Shown here in pieces: positions 35,113 through 46,208 of a stretch of 64,000 nt of DNA. The stretch is from Osmia lignaria lignaria (lineage: Eukaryota; Arthropoda; Insecta; Hymenoptera; Megachilidae). Position 1 is the first letter of the stretch. Each line of letters opens with the position of its first letter. Position numbers and translations under genes: made by a program. The stretch is from contig NC_135045.1 in the NCBI RefSeq assembly GCF_051020975.1, positions 9,116,501 through 9,180,500 of the forward strand, given 5' to 3'. Under the pieces are notes generated by a model. That model had not been told where the DNA came from and did no database searches. It saw nothing but the letters and a program-made list of their open reading frames with translations.

Positions 35113-38100
35113 TTATTCAACATTTTCCAAAGTATTCGAATTTTCTGGTATCTGTTCATCATCTGCATTTTTCCTAATGAGCTCCCATTTTGTTGCAGCT
35201 TCTAATGCTTCGGCAGCTAGCTCCTTTACTTTTTTATTCTCTACAGTATCACTCTTTGTTAAAGCCATTAAAATTTCCATGATATCAGTTTCAATTAGTC
35301 TTGCCGCAACATCTTTCATGCTTTTAATCATATTATAAACAATTACAACTCCTCTATGTTGTAAATCAACATTTGGATTAGCAAGTAAATAACGTAACGA
35401 TTCACACCAATCCTTCGAATCAAATATTTTTATACAAGATTTTACGCTGCATGATGTTAGCACTGCTAAGGCTCCTGCTGCTGCCATGCTTGTTTCTAAA
35501 TCTTCATCCTCGCAGAGAATCACCAAATATTTAACTCTGTCGTTTTCTTGTTCATAATATTTTAAAGTGTCTTCGCACATCATTAAATTATTTATAACTT
35601 GAACGGATGCACGTTTCAACATTTCATGATCTTCATACATGTAAGTTTCAATTTTCTGGAAACCTCCTTCTTTCAAAATTCGTTTTCTAACACTATCATT
35701 AACACCAGCTAAATTACACAAAGCCATTAAAGCTTCGAAGTTTTCAAGCGCAGAACATTCTGGATTTAAAAGATTTATGAATGGCCGTACTACTTCCATT
35801 ATTCTCTGCCCAGGAAATGCAACTTCTGGGTTTATCGTAATTCCTAAACGCGCAAGAGCTTGTGATGCTTGTTTCTTTCCTCTGTCTGTTCCATCTAAAG
35901 CTAATGGCAATAGTGCCTTTGCTCCACCTTGTTGAACGACGATTCCTCGTACTTCATGTTGACTGCAAATTGCATTGAAAACACGTGCTATTAGTTCCTT
36001 ACTATTTTGACTTTCCGTTTTAGAAAGCGCAACCAACGCACTTGTTACCCCAGCTTTAGCTAGGGTGATTATTCTCTTGTTTACAAAGTCTACATCATCA
36101 AGTTCATGTTCTTCTGGTATATGATGTTTTGCAAATTTAGCCAATTCTATCATTTCTGGTATAAGTTCCTGTTTATCATAAGCGTTGCATAAATTTACTA
36201 ATGTTGTAACAACACCATAAACTACAGACTGATCTCCGGTTTTAGCAACTTCAATCATTGCTTGAATCGCTTCTTTATCTTCAATTAATTTCTCTTTCAC
36301 CTCAGCATCAAACGTGAGATAAGATAATCCTTCCACTGCCCATTTTCTCATATCCTTTTGTTTTTTAGGGTTAATTAAGAATCTTCTACAAGCTTCGGCT
36401 AATTTCTTTGTTGCGCCGTCGGCAAATGGTCTTATTGTGGCGTCTGTACCACCCGAACTACCTAACTTACACAATCCTACCAAAGCACGTACTTTAATCG
36501 AATCGTCTTTAGATTGATACAATTTCTTTAATATATTCACGCCTTGGTTTATAATCGCTGTTGCTTTATCTTTCTTTGATGCAGCAGCTACGATACATTC
36601 ACAAGCAACCTTCTGTTGCAATATATCATCTGTACCGGCCATAACTAGTATCATTTCTAAAATACCTTCTTTGGCAATTACAGTGTTTCCAACATCCAGT
36701 GGACCAAGTAATAATGTTGTTATTGCAACTACAATGCGAACCTGTTTAAAAAGTATAATAAAAAAATGTATGATAAATATATCATTTTCATAATAGAATT
36801 TCTAATCAAATATTACATTACAAGTAATGTATCGTTTACCTTAGATTCTATATCTGGGGTAAGTAATTTGTCTTTAATGTATTCATCAATAGCATTTCTG
36901 AATTTCTCTTTTGCTGCATCATAATACATATTTTCATAAATTCTTGCCAAACAAACGCTGGTTACAGTTCTAGTAGATGGGGTGATGTCCATAGCAGATT
37001 CATATTTGTATTCTTCAAGCTCACTTGCTACTTCCATTAAACGTTGTAAACCACGAAGTTCGACCAAACGTTCTGCCCAATTTAATGCAGTATAATGAAT
37101 ATTGCGCATTATAAGTTCTATAATTGCATCTCTAGCTAATCCAGAAATTGTTCTACTCGTTATACTGTACAATAAACAGGATAAGATGGTATCAATTTCC
37201 TTATTATATTTCTCACATAATTCTTGATTTGGTTTTGAATCTGGTTTGTTATCCATTCCACTGTAACTATTGAGTACAGTCTGTAACATCATTTTAAATT
37301 CAGTTATGAATTTCTAAGTATGATAATAATAAATGTTTATATTCAGTAGATATACTGACCTGTAAACAGTACTGAGCAGCATTTACCCTTTCTAAAACTT
37401 TACTATTAATCATCTCTAAATACCAGGGTATACCTATATCTTTTATAATAATCTCAGTTATATTGATATTATCTTTACATAATTCTGCAATTATTCGAAT
37501 AGCAATCGTTATTATTTCTTCATTCTTCTCAAGTTTAAGGGTCTTAGTTATTTGAGAAACAATTCCATCATTAAACATCACTTCTGCCCCTGCTCTTTCT
37601 CGGGCAAGAACAAGTAAATTGTTCATTGCTTGTTCTCGTTTTTCATTGTCTCCTTTCATTTCAAAAGCTATATTCATCATTTGGGATACCTACATAAATA
37701 TGTAATCATGAATACAATTATTCCAATATTTTTCATGTACATTTTATAATTAATCCAATTAGATTATGTAATTAATATTGATATACAAACCTTGGCACTA
37801 ACACGAGAGTTTTGTCTATATCTTTCTTGAACAATTTCATGCAGTCTCGCAGCAATAGGTTGAATTGCTTTATTACCAGGATCTGCTGAAATAATGTATC
37901 TTGCATCACGATATGCTTCCTCAAATCTTTCTAGTGCATCTAATGCCTGACATCTGCGAAACAATGCTTTAGGATCATTTGGACATATCTTAAGAGCCTC
38001 ATCACAATCTTTAATTGCTTTATTATATTCTTCCTGTTTGAGATACGCAGCAGCACGATTCTTATAATATATTGCTTTCTCAGAATTATCTTCATTCGTA

Positions 38101-38213
38101 AGCTTCAGTGCATTTGTATAACAACTTAAAGCTTCCGACCAATTTGCTTTATTAAATTCCTCATTGCCTTTTTCCTTCCATTCACGTGCACTCAGGTTTG
38201 TTGTTTTTGTCAT
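35113..38213 (-). CDS. unc-45: UNC-45 myosin chaperone (TPR-UCS protein)
   Basis: Co-chaperone that binds Hsp90 through its TPR domain and folds myosin heads through its UCS domain; needed for muscle thick filaments and cytokinesis. Exons: 37791-38213, 37360-37689, 36840-37280, 35113-36741; 940 residues, the usual UNC-45 length. The start is the ATG at 38213 (MTKTTNLSAREWKEKGNEEF); an in-frame extension upstream has no ATG. Residues 1-120 hold three TPRs (WKEKGNEEFNKANWSEALSC, YKNRAAAYLKQEEYNKAIKD, KALFRRCQALDALERFEEA). The remainder is armadillo-type helical repeats; the C-terminal UCS part contains LAGVNDSVRKRILKEGGFQK and MMCEDTLKYYEQENDRVK. It is oriented tail-to-tail with Cdc7. Confidence 0.96.
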
Positions 38214-38659
38214 GATGGATTCTTTAACTGAAAAATTATTGTAATAAATCAATCCACATTGATCATGAGATAATCATAATCTTTATTTAACATTTAAATA
38301 AACAAAACTTAACAGGAGTATGAACAACTATAATAAAATACTTACTAAATAATGAATATGATATATTATATTAATTTTCTTAATGTATTGAAGATTTACA
38401 CGCGAAGAGTTGAATTACCAGTTACTCCTTCGACAAACCGTAATGCGATACTGAGGCTGATGCCGCTTCCACATCGTATTAAAAAGACGAATAGAACTGT
38501 CCAGACGTTACTAGATTGTTGCAAGTTTATTTTAAACTGTTCGCCTCAGCGATCGGATAAAAATAAAACCTCTGCGCTAAAATGAGTTTGGACGTGATGG
38601 ACTACTTTTAGTAAATACACATTATACATATATATATATGTGTTTATATACATGTTGTT

Positions 38660-38850
38660 TTCCAGCTTATAACAGTGACTACAGATACAAAAGAACCGAA
38701 CATGCTTTTGTTCTCGAGGGTAACGATTTAGGGGGTCCCAGACACTCCCAGATGAGATTAGATCTGCATGCAGAGAGCACAGCCAGTATGATAATCGTGC
38801 CTGTTTTACCAGTCATTCTTTTACCGCACCTCAAACAGACATCTGGAAAG
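38660..38850 (-). repeat. Dispersed repeat family R4, copy B (inverted)
   Basis: Read on the minus strand it aligns with 32515-32680: GACTGGTAAAACAGGCACGA, ATCATACTGGCTGTGCT and CTGGGAGTGTCTGGGACCC are shared with scattered substitutions. Divergence suggests an older insertion than the 196-bp element. Confidence 0.72.
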
Positions 38851-39046
38851 ACCCAATTTTCACTCCCTTTGATTCTATTTTTTTTTTAAACCAGTCAAAA
38901 GCAACACAAAACTGAGCAATTATTATTATTGTAATTGTTTGACAAACTTGTATTCACTTCATGCATTTTGATAAATAAATCATTTGAAAAAAGCAATTGA
39001 GTTATTATTTAATTTACCCAATTTCATTTGTGAGTTATTTATTTAA

Positions 39047-39374
39047 GGTGATGCGAGCGTCGAAAACTTTACCAACAGATCCTAGAAAAATCCCTAGAAC
39101 GTTTAACACAAATTACGTCGTCATTACTGAACAGAATGCAACAAAATTTGAGATTAAAGAATGGCGCGCTAGTCTTTATATTATCCAAATTGTCAAAAAG
39201 TTATAAAATATTGAAATATATGTCTGTCAACGGTGAAGAAAATGGCGGATCGGACTCACCTGCATCAATTTATTCGTAATATAAACATTTTTGCGAATCG
39301 TATGTCCAAATAGAGACCAGAGCGCCATTCTTTGGGGCGGATAGAACAAAACGAGTCCCCAAGGGATGATGTAC
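39047..39374 (+). repeat. Dispersed repeat family R2, copy B
   Basis: Same orientation as copy A at 18077. It shares GATGCGAGCGTCGAAAACTT, AATGGCGGATCGGACTCACC, CGTATGTCCAAATAGAGACC and CCCCAAGGGATGATGTACT, with several small deletions. It lies upstream of another repeat cluster rather than of a gene start. Confidence 0.83.
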
Positions 39375-39729
39375 TTATGTATATACCTACACAGATAGAC
39401 GAAATTTGTGTTCTACGATTTGAGCATAAAACATTGAAAGAAGAAAATATAATAATATACCTAATCTCATTTCTACTTACTTGTGATCTGGGTGTACTTG
39501 GTTTGCCTGAGTTTGCATATCGTCATAATGGCATCCGGGGTGTCAGGGATCGCGAATGGTGACTCCTCGCTGCATACCGACATGATATCATCCTGGGGTA
39601 ATTCTAATTTCCCTTCGGAGTTTATTTAATTTACTTTATTTATTTTTTCCGCTTATTAACAAGCTCATCAAAGAGGAATAAAATTTATGATTTTATCTCT
39701 CTTCTAAACCTCAGCCGACCACCCCATTC

Positions 39730-39990
39730 ATTTATTATTTTATCCTTCCGTATGAGCCCCGCCTCACTTCTTCCAGTTACTTTATTATTTATTGTATCGT
39801 TCCTTATGGACTAAAGTCCATCCTTTTCAGTTATTAATTATTTTATTCTCCTTTATGGAATAAATCCACGCTTCCTAATTATTTATTATTTTATTTCTCT
39901 TTATGGGCCTCGCGAGGACCACCCTTCCCACTTTATCCTATTCCTACTCTTTATGGACCAAGGCTTCTCTTTGCAGTTATTTATTTTTTT
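39730..39990 (+). repeat. AT-rich imperfect tandem array
   Basis: Four to five units of roughly 55-65 bases built on TTATTTATTATTTTAT then CCTTTATGG and a C-rich block (GACCACCC, CCGCCTCAC, CACGCTTCC). They decay to the right into runs of ACATCCCT-type pentamers (40020-40170). Confidence 0.6.
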
Positions 39991-40194
39991 CATTCTTTTC
40001 ATGGACCTTGCAAGGACTATTCCCAAATCACTGTATCCTCATATCCTTTGTATGTCTGCACCCCTTACATCTCAGCACTTCTTATATCCCAACATTCCTT
40101 GTGTTCCTGCATTCCTTACATCCCTGCATCCCTTACATGCTTGTATCCCCTTACATCTCGTTCCAAATTTGGTTGCGATTTTTACCGCCAGAAG

Positions 40195-40568
40195 GCGCTG
40201 ACCCGAGGTTCGAATTTTAGTTCGCATTTTTCCCGCTAGAGGGCCAAAATCTCGGCATGGTTTAGTTCCTTTTTTCGTCCCCAGGTGGCGCTGACTCGAG
40301 GTCGAGATTTTAGTTCGCGTTTTTCCAGCTAGGAGGCCAAAATCTCGGCATGGTTTAGTTCCTTTTTTCGCCCCCAGATGGCGCTGACCCGAGGTCGAGA
40401 TTTTAGTTCGCGTTTTTCCCGCTAGGAGGCCAAAATCTCGGCATGGTTTAGTTCCTTTTTTCGCCCCCAGATGGCGCTGACTGGAGGTCGAGATTTTAGT
40501 TCACATTTTTGCCGCTAGAGGCGCTAAATTTGTTCGTAATTTAGTTCCTTTTTTCGCCACTAAGGGGC
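40195..40568 (+). repeat. 93-bp tandem array (four units)
   Basis: Four direct units of about 93 bp each begin with CGCTGA and contain GAGGTCGAGATTTTAGTTCG, a CCGCTAGAGG/CTAGGAGG block, AAAATCTCGGCATGGTTTAG and TTCCTTTTTTCGCCCCCAGA. Units 2 and 3 are almost identical; units 1 and 4 are the divergent edges. Related sequence (GGCGGTAAAAAAGGAACTAA, CCTCTAGCGGCAAAAATGTG) appears inverted at 49800-49880. Confidence 0.9.
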
Positions 40569-40763
40569 GCTGTTACTAACGCCGAAAGCGTCATTTCAAG
40601 GATGTAAAGGATACTGTGATGTAAGGAATGCAGTGACATAAGGACAGCAGAGATGTAAAGGAATCAAGGATATAACGGATGCACACGCGATTTAAAAAGA
40701 TAAATACAGCAAATTAAATGAACGCAGAAAATAAAATAGGGGTATATGTATGGTTAGTATGAA

Positions 40764-40870
40764 TTGCATTGAACTTGTCGCAGTGAAGTTGGCTACAAAT
40801 TCACTAACGCATTCATGCCGCGTCGGTGAGTGAATGCGTGGCCAACTTTACTGCGACAAGTTCAATGCAA
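40764..40870. repeat. 30-bp foldback repeat
   Basis: TTGCATTGAACTTGTCGCAG... (40764-40793) and its reverse complement (40841-40870) match over 30 bases with one mismatch around a 47-base loop, which itself contains shorter complementary segments (AACGCATTC / GAATGCGT). It directly abuts R3 copy B and may be the terminal structure of that element. Confidence 0.85.
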
Positions 40871-40897
40871 CTCATTGTCAGCGTAGATCTGCACCCC

Positions 40898-41280
40898 TCG
40901 GCGGTCGCGATAAGACTGACTAGATTTGACCTCTCTTGCCTCTCTCCAGTCTCCAGGTCGTTCTTCGTCGAGCTGTTGACAATTGGGTACCGGTGCGCCC
41001 AATCAAGCATGACGTTCCGCTTCACCGGTTCCGGGGCTGGTTACATTTAACTATTTCTATCTGATATTTGTTAATATTTGTTTAATTATTATTTTATATT
41101 TTACAATTGTTTATTAATAAAATTATTGTTATATCTATTTAAATTGTTTATTTCTTTACATTTTCGCGTGGGTATATTGCAAAACTGTTTAATTATTCTA
41201 TTAAAATTTATTTAATTACTATTTTTAATGTTATAATTGTTTATTAATCAAATTATTGTTATTTAAATTGTTTATTTGTA
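40898..41280 (-). repeat. Dispersed repeat family R3, copy B (inverted)
   Basis: Read on the minus strand it matches 18551-18900, including TTAATAAACAATTGTAAAAT and AACGTCATGCTTGATTGGGC, plus an extra CAGCTCGACGAAGAACGACC segment missing from copy A. It ends just before the presumed CTH promoter. Confidence 0.83.
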
Positions 41281-41683
41281 TAACTTTCGCGCGTCAGTGA
41301 CTGACAGTGACCGACACTCCGACACTCGTTTAGGTTCTGTTTCTTACTGCGGCCGCAATGTCACTACTTGAAGTTAAAGATGCTGCCACGTGTATTGTTA
41401 AATAGAGATTCAAATACACGTCAAGAACAGAGCGTGTTATCAGTAATTTAGAAACTTATATAACTTTTAAATCATCCAACTTCTGTGACTTATTTTTGGC
41501 TCATATTATTTTAGGTATAGGTGAATTTGTTTCGATTTGCAGATTTTTTAATTGAAGTAAGTAATATTATTCTATTTCTTCAAAATGAACATTTATAGAA
41601 TTAACTAAAAGTACTTAAAGCTTTAATTATTGAGAAATTAATTTTTCACATGCAAAAAGTGACGATTTTAAATATATTTTAGT

Positions 41684-43334
41684 ATGGCAAAAGAAGAAGG
41701 TTTTGCTACAAAAGCTATACATGCTGGACAAGATCCTTTGCAATGGATGCATTGTTCTGTAATACCTCCCATTATATTGTCCACTACTTTTCAACAGGAT
41801 GCACCTGGAGAACATAGAGTAAGACTCTTTATTTTAAAACTACAAAGTTTTTTCAGTTATTTCTATAAAATAAAAAAAGAAAGTTTATTAATGAATTAAA
41901 TCATAATATGATTTCTTATATTATTTTATATTTCAGGGGTTTGAATATGGTAGAAGTGGCAATCCTACAAGAAATGTTTTAGAAACATGTTTAGCTACCT
42001 TAGAAAATGGGAAATATGGATTTGTTTTTTCATCTGGTTTAGGTGCTAATACAGTATTATGTTCATTATTAAAAGCAGGAGATCATATTATATCTGGAGA
42101 TGATATTTATGGTGGAACCAATCGTTTCTTTCAAAGATGTTTATCTTCACAAAGTATTACAGTATCTTTTGTTGATATGTCAGATGTAAATAATGTTATA
42201 GCCAATATAAAACCAAATACAAAGGTACACAAAAATGTTGGAATTTTACATAATGTTGTAAATAGACACGTACATTTATATCTTTTTTTTTTAGATGATT
42301 TGGTTGGAGACACCAACTAATCCTTTGCTTAAATTAATTGATATTAAAGCAGTTACTGAAACACTGAAGAAAAAAAATCCTGAGCTTATTATAGTGATAG
42401 ACAATACTTTTCTCACATGTTATTATCAGGTGAATAATGCTTGCCATGCCTAATATAATTCAACATAATATATAAATTAGATACCTGATATATGTTTTAT
42501 CGTAGAAACCATTAGAATTAGGAGCAGATATTGTTGTATATTCTTTGACCAAATATATGAATGGACATTCTGATATTATTATGGGTGCAGCAGTTACAAA
42601 TAGGGATGATCTTGCAGAAAGAATTAAATTTTTACAAAATGGTAGTATTTTTAATTGTAGTGTAATTATAGTATACGCATAAAAATAATATATGTTTTTT
42701 AATTGGTTCAGCTATGGGCATTGTTCCGTCCCCTTTTGACTGTTTTATGGTTAATCGCAGTTTAAAAACTTTGGAACTAAGAATGCAACAGCATATGAAG
42801 AATGGGTTAGCAGTTGCAAAGTTTTTACAATCACATCCTCGCGTAGAACGAGTAATTCATCCATGTATGTATTTATATAAGTCAGGAACATTTTTCCTTG
42901 TGTTTTACATGCAATATATTTTTGTAAAATAATAATTGGATTATAGATCTTCCATCTCATCCACAACATGAACTTGCTCTTAAACAAAGTTCTGGTCATA
43001 GTGGAATGGTTTCTTTCTATCTTAAAGGTGATGCTACAAAATTTTTAAAATCACTTAAATTATTTACATTAGCTGAATCACTTGGTGGTTATGAGTCTCT
43101 TGCCGAATTACCGTAAGTAAATAATAATAATAATTTATCATGACATATGGTAAGTATGTTTTCTATTACTGATTTCTTAATTCTTTGCATAGATCCATCA
43201 TGACTCACTCATCAATTCCTGCAGAAACTAGAGCAGTATTAGGTATTAGCGATCAGTTAATTCGTTTATCCGTTGGTCTTGAAACAGAACGGGATATCTT
43301 AGCTGATCTTGACCAAGCTTTGAATACTAGTTAA
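41684..43334 (+). CDS. CTH: Cystathionine gamma-lyase
   Basis: PLP-dependent enzyme of transsulfuration that cleaves cystathionine to cysteine, 2-oxobutyrate and ammonia in the cytosol; it also makes H2S. Exons: 41684-41818, 41937-42224, 42295-42429, 42506-42641, 42712-42864, 42947-43112, 43193-43334; 384 residues, close to family length. Seen motifs: FATKAIHAGQDP, the substrate-site YGRSGNPTRN, SSGLGAN, WLETPTNPLLKLIDI, VIDNTF and SLTKYMNGHSD, where Lys202 should form the Schiff base with PLP; then SGHSGMVSFYLKG and SIMTHSSIP, SVGLE. The ATG follows an acceptor two bases upstream, so the 5' UTR is spliced. Cystathionine gamma-synthase is similar, but animals lack it. Confidence 0.96.
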
Positions 43335-43750
43335 TAGATACGTATGTTGGTATCATTAAACAAATTTTATTTATTGAAGCTATAAACCTTGTATGTACAC
43401 AGAGTTATATAAAGCATGTATGTACATGCATATGTTTATTTATTAAAAGATTATTTACATCACTTTATTCTTTTTGTACAGTGTATTTTGTATTTAACCT
43501 AATGTTTTATGATTACGTTAATTTTATCGTCATATATATGCAATTAAAGCTATTTATCAAAAGATGCATCTAGGATGCAAAATTTATTTTCATCGTCTTA
43601 CTTTAATTGAAAGTATAAATTATTATAATTAATAAAATACTGGATTGTAGAAATTAAAACTAAATTTGTTTTAGTTTTTCGTGGAATAATACACTTAATA
43701 CAATAATTTATTCTCAGTAATTATAAATCCTTAATAACACTAATATAAAA
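43335..43750. other. Convergent CTH / SLC35E2 3' regions
   Basis: AT-rich 3' UTR sequence between two genes pointing towards each other, with no other feature that I can support. Confidence 0.65.
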
Positions 43751-45473
43751 TTATTGTAAATTAACTTTCGAAGTGTATCGTAATTTTGCTTTGTTCAATC
43801 TATCATATTCTTGTGCTCGATTATACAATAATACTCCTGCTATTACCAAGGATGTTCCCATTGCAGATAAACCAGTCACAGGATTGTTAAACAACAGAAC
43901 TGAAAGCCAAATTAATGAAGCTCTCTTTGCTGTATTAGCAACACTGTAACAAAAGATATTATTTATAATAACTAAATTTTAAATTTGAATAATTTGTGTA
44001 ACTATATTTCGTCAGAATCAACAAAACACACCTATGTGTCACAGGACTGATGTAATCCATAAGTACATATGCAGTGATACTTTGAAAATGGAAAAACACT
44101 CCATTCAGGAGAAATGCTGTGAATAATTTAAAACTTAAAGAATGTTGAAGTGTTGTTAAATCTACCAATAAAATTGAAACTGGTACTTGTACCACGATTG
44201 ATGCTATACTGGTATAAAATTGCAGCTCTGCAGGTCTGTAATTTTACAAACGTTATAAAAATATATAAAATAATATTAGGCAAGTTCAGCTCGTTCGCTG
44301 CCGACCACGCGATATTGTGGACTCGACCGTCAACGCTTAAACGTTGCGATTCACATTAATATGTATAATACTTACGTATACTTAAAATTATCACCGCTTA
44401 TTAACATTTTGGAATATACATTTTGCAAACATTCTGTTACATTTGTAGCCATAGCAGCAATAAATCCCCTGAGATCAAAACTGATTTCATTTACTGAACA
44501 TAGAGCAAGTCCACCCATTACCGGTATTAAAGATAAATTTACATATAACCCTGTATGTTCTCCTATAAAAAATAAAAAAAATATTAAAATTATTATATTT
44601 GATATATCAAGTTTTCTTAATAAACATTATACTAACTAAATTTTTAAATTAAAGTATATTTTACTATATAATACTTAAATGAATCACAGATGTAAATGTT
44701 TATAACAAATTTCATTATTAATACCAAATAGAATAGAATTATAAATTACATAAATTATTGATTCTTACCTAATAAATATCTGCTAATAAGGACGGTAAAA
44801 AGTGGAGCACTACTTTTAATAGTTTCTGTAAAACTCACTGCTACATAATTGAGTGACACTAATCCTAGTACTACAGTTGTAAATCTTGTACATCCTACCA
44901 ATATCATATGCTTATAAAAACCTGCTGGCCTCATTAACCTAGGATTTGCTTTGTACATTCCGCATGGAAAATACATTTGTATAAATCCACAAACAGCTGT
45001 CATTAACATCTGACAAGCACCTACTCAAATAAATGAATATTTAGCATTACATACAAAAATTTACTAAATGTTAAAATCACAATCTTATATTCAAAGACCA
45101 ACATATAAATTACATAAGCATTTTTTATAAATGATAGATATGTTTAAGGAATTACTAATGAATGAATAGGTTTATGTTAGTTTAATTACGGATATAAAAT
45201 TTATTTACCCAAAATTGTAGGATCGCCTTCCATGTAAGATAATATGTATTTGTTCAAAAACAAAGTACATCCACTGAAGAAGTACCATAATGTTAAAAAT
45301 AACAAAGCCCTGGGATAAAACAAGCCACCCTTTACTTCGCTTGTTAATACAAGTATTTCTTCACGGTCTTTACTGTTCTCTCCGTATTGTTTAGTTTGGC
45401 TATCGTGTATTAATGGTTGTTCTGTGTCGCGAGATGTTAGCGCATAATTTATTCGAACGGAATGATTTTCCAT
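43751..45473 (-). CDS. SLC35E2: SLC35E2-like nucleotide-sugar/phosphate transporter family protein
   Basis: Multi-pass membrane protein of the drug/metabolite transporter (triose-phosphate translocator-like) superfamily; the SLC35E2 substrate is unknown. Exons: 45209-45473, 44769-45020, 44376-44562, 44032-44235, 43751-43943; 366 residues, phases consistent. After a polar N-terminus of about 55 residues comes LLFLTLWYFFSGCTLFLNKY, the signature of the E subfamily's first segment, then GFYKHMILVGCTRFTTVVLG, VSLNYVAVSFTETIKSSAPL (conserved helix of the family), LYVNLSLIPVMGGLALCSVN, QSITAYVLMDYISPVTHRSV and SLIWLSVLLFNNPVTGLSAM. About ten hydrophobic segments are expected. LFYPRALLFLTLWYFFSGCT fits E2 better than E1 or E3. 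Confidence 0.88.
44281..44355. other. GC-rich patch within an SLC35E2 intron
   Basis: About 75 bases of balanced composition (TCGTTCGCTGCCGACCACGC..., CGACCGTCAACGCTTAAACG) sit inside an AT-rich intron of about 140 bases and include a small hairpin, CAACG CTTAAA CGTTG. It matches no repeat that I could find in the window. It may be a short element insertion or a conserved intronic signal. Confidence 0.3.
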
Positions 45474-46208
45474 TACACTTTCTTTTTTACATAAAATATT
45501 ATGACATTACGTACAACTTGACAAATGCTACTTTTCCGATGAGATCACATCTTCAGTACGTCCAGTTAACACAATGTTGACATTCGTGTGTTTTCTTCTA
45601 AGGTTAACTAGGTTATGTTCTCACAAGTTTTTAAATTCGTACCAAGAATTTTAGTGTCGGTACATCGGATAGTTCGAAAAACTACACAGTGGTTTTGTGT
45701 TAAAAGTGGTATACGATTTTCAGCTTGAGTAATCATAGTAACCTTATAGTTATCGCATCACGAAGCGATACGCGGTTCACTTACACTTGTGTCAATATAT
45801 GTGTTAACTCATTTCATTCAATGTAATATTTTCAACACTTTACAATTAAAATATGATTTTTCATTTACCTTATTATTGTATTATTTTTAACAATGTATAT
45901 TATCAAATGAAAATATATAAATTAAATTATAATTAATAAAAATTACTACAATCTATTCATTTTACATGCATATTTATACCGCAGTTCACCAGAGTCCATA
46001 ACTGCGAAAAGACCAGTTTTCGTTCTTCGCGCTTCTCCAGTGCGCATCTTCGCCCTGATTGGCGATACTCCCAAACGAAGTAGAAAGCGATTAGCAGAGA
46101 GCTCGCTGCGTTCCCCCACCATCTTCCAACCTGCGCGTCACAGTTATGGACTCTGGTGAACTGCGGTATACATATATTTACATCAAGCTTTGTTTACTTA
46201 TTATTATA
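45474..46208. other. SLC35E2 promoter side and PCYOX 3' UTR
   Basis: The right-hand genes are both on the minus strand: this stretch is upstream of SLC35E2 and downstream of PCYOX. It holds the 196-bp element copy 2 (45975-46170), which starts 39 bases beyond the PCYOX stop and so is probably inside that gene's 3' UTR. Confidence 0.65.
45975..46170 (+). mobile_element. 196-bp MITE, copy 2
   Basis: Same length, orientation and terminal repeats as copy 1, with only a few substitutions (for example AAAAGACC for AAAATACC and AAGTAGAAAG for AAGTGGAAAG). Near-identity indicates recent spread. It begins close to the PCYOX stop on the opposite strand. Confidence 0.93.

Larger units (their letters stand above)
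38214..41683. other. unc-45 promoter, second repeat island and CTH 5' region
   Basis: The first few hundred bases are the unc-45 upstream region. From about 38.66 to 41.28 kb the sequence is mostly repeats: R4 copy B, R2 copy B, an approximately 60-bp AT-rich array (39730-39990), a 93-bp array (40195-40568) between arms of ACATCC-type repeats, a foldback and R3 copy B. From 41.3 kb a GC-rich patch (TTACTGCGGCCGCAATG) likely marks the CTH promoter, with a non-coding first exon and an intron ending in TATATTTTAG at 41682. Confidence 0.65.

Noticed and set aside
39903..40239. Three overlapping open frames in the second repeat island
   Set aside because: They arise from C/T-rich tandem words readable in several frames at once, a mark of repeat DNA rather than genes.
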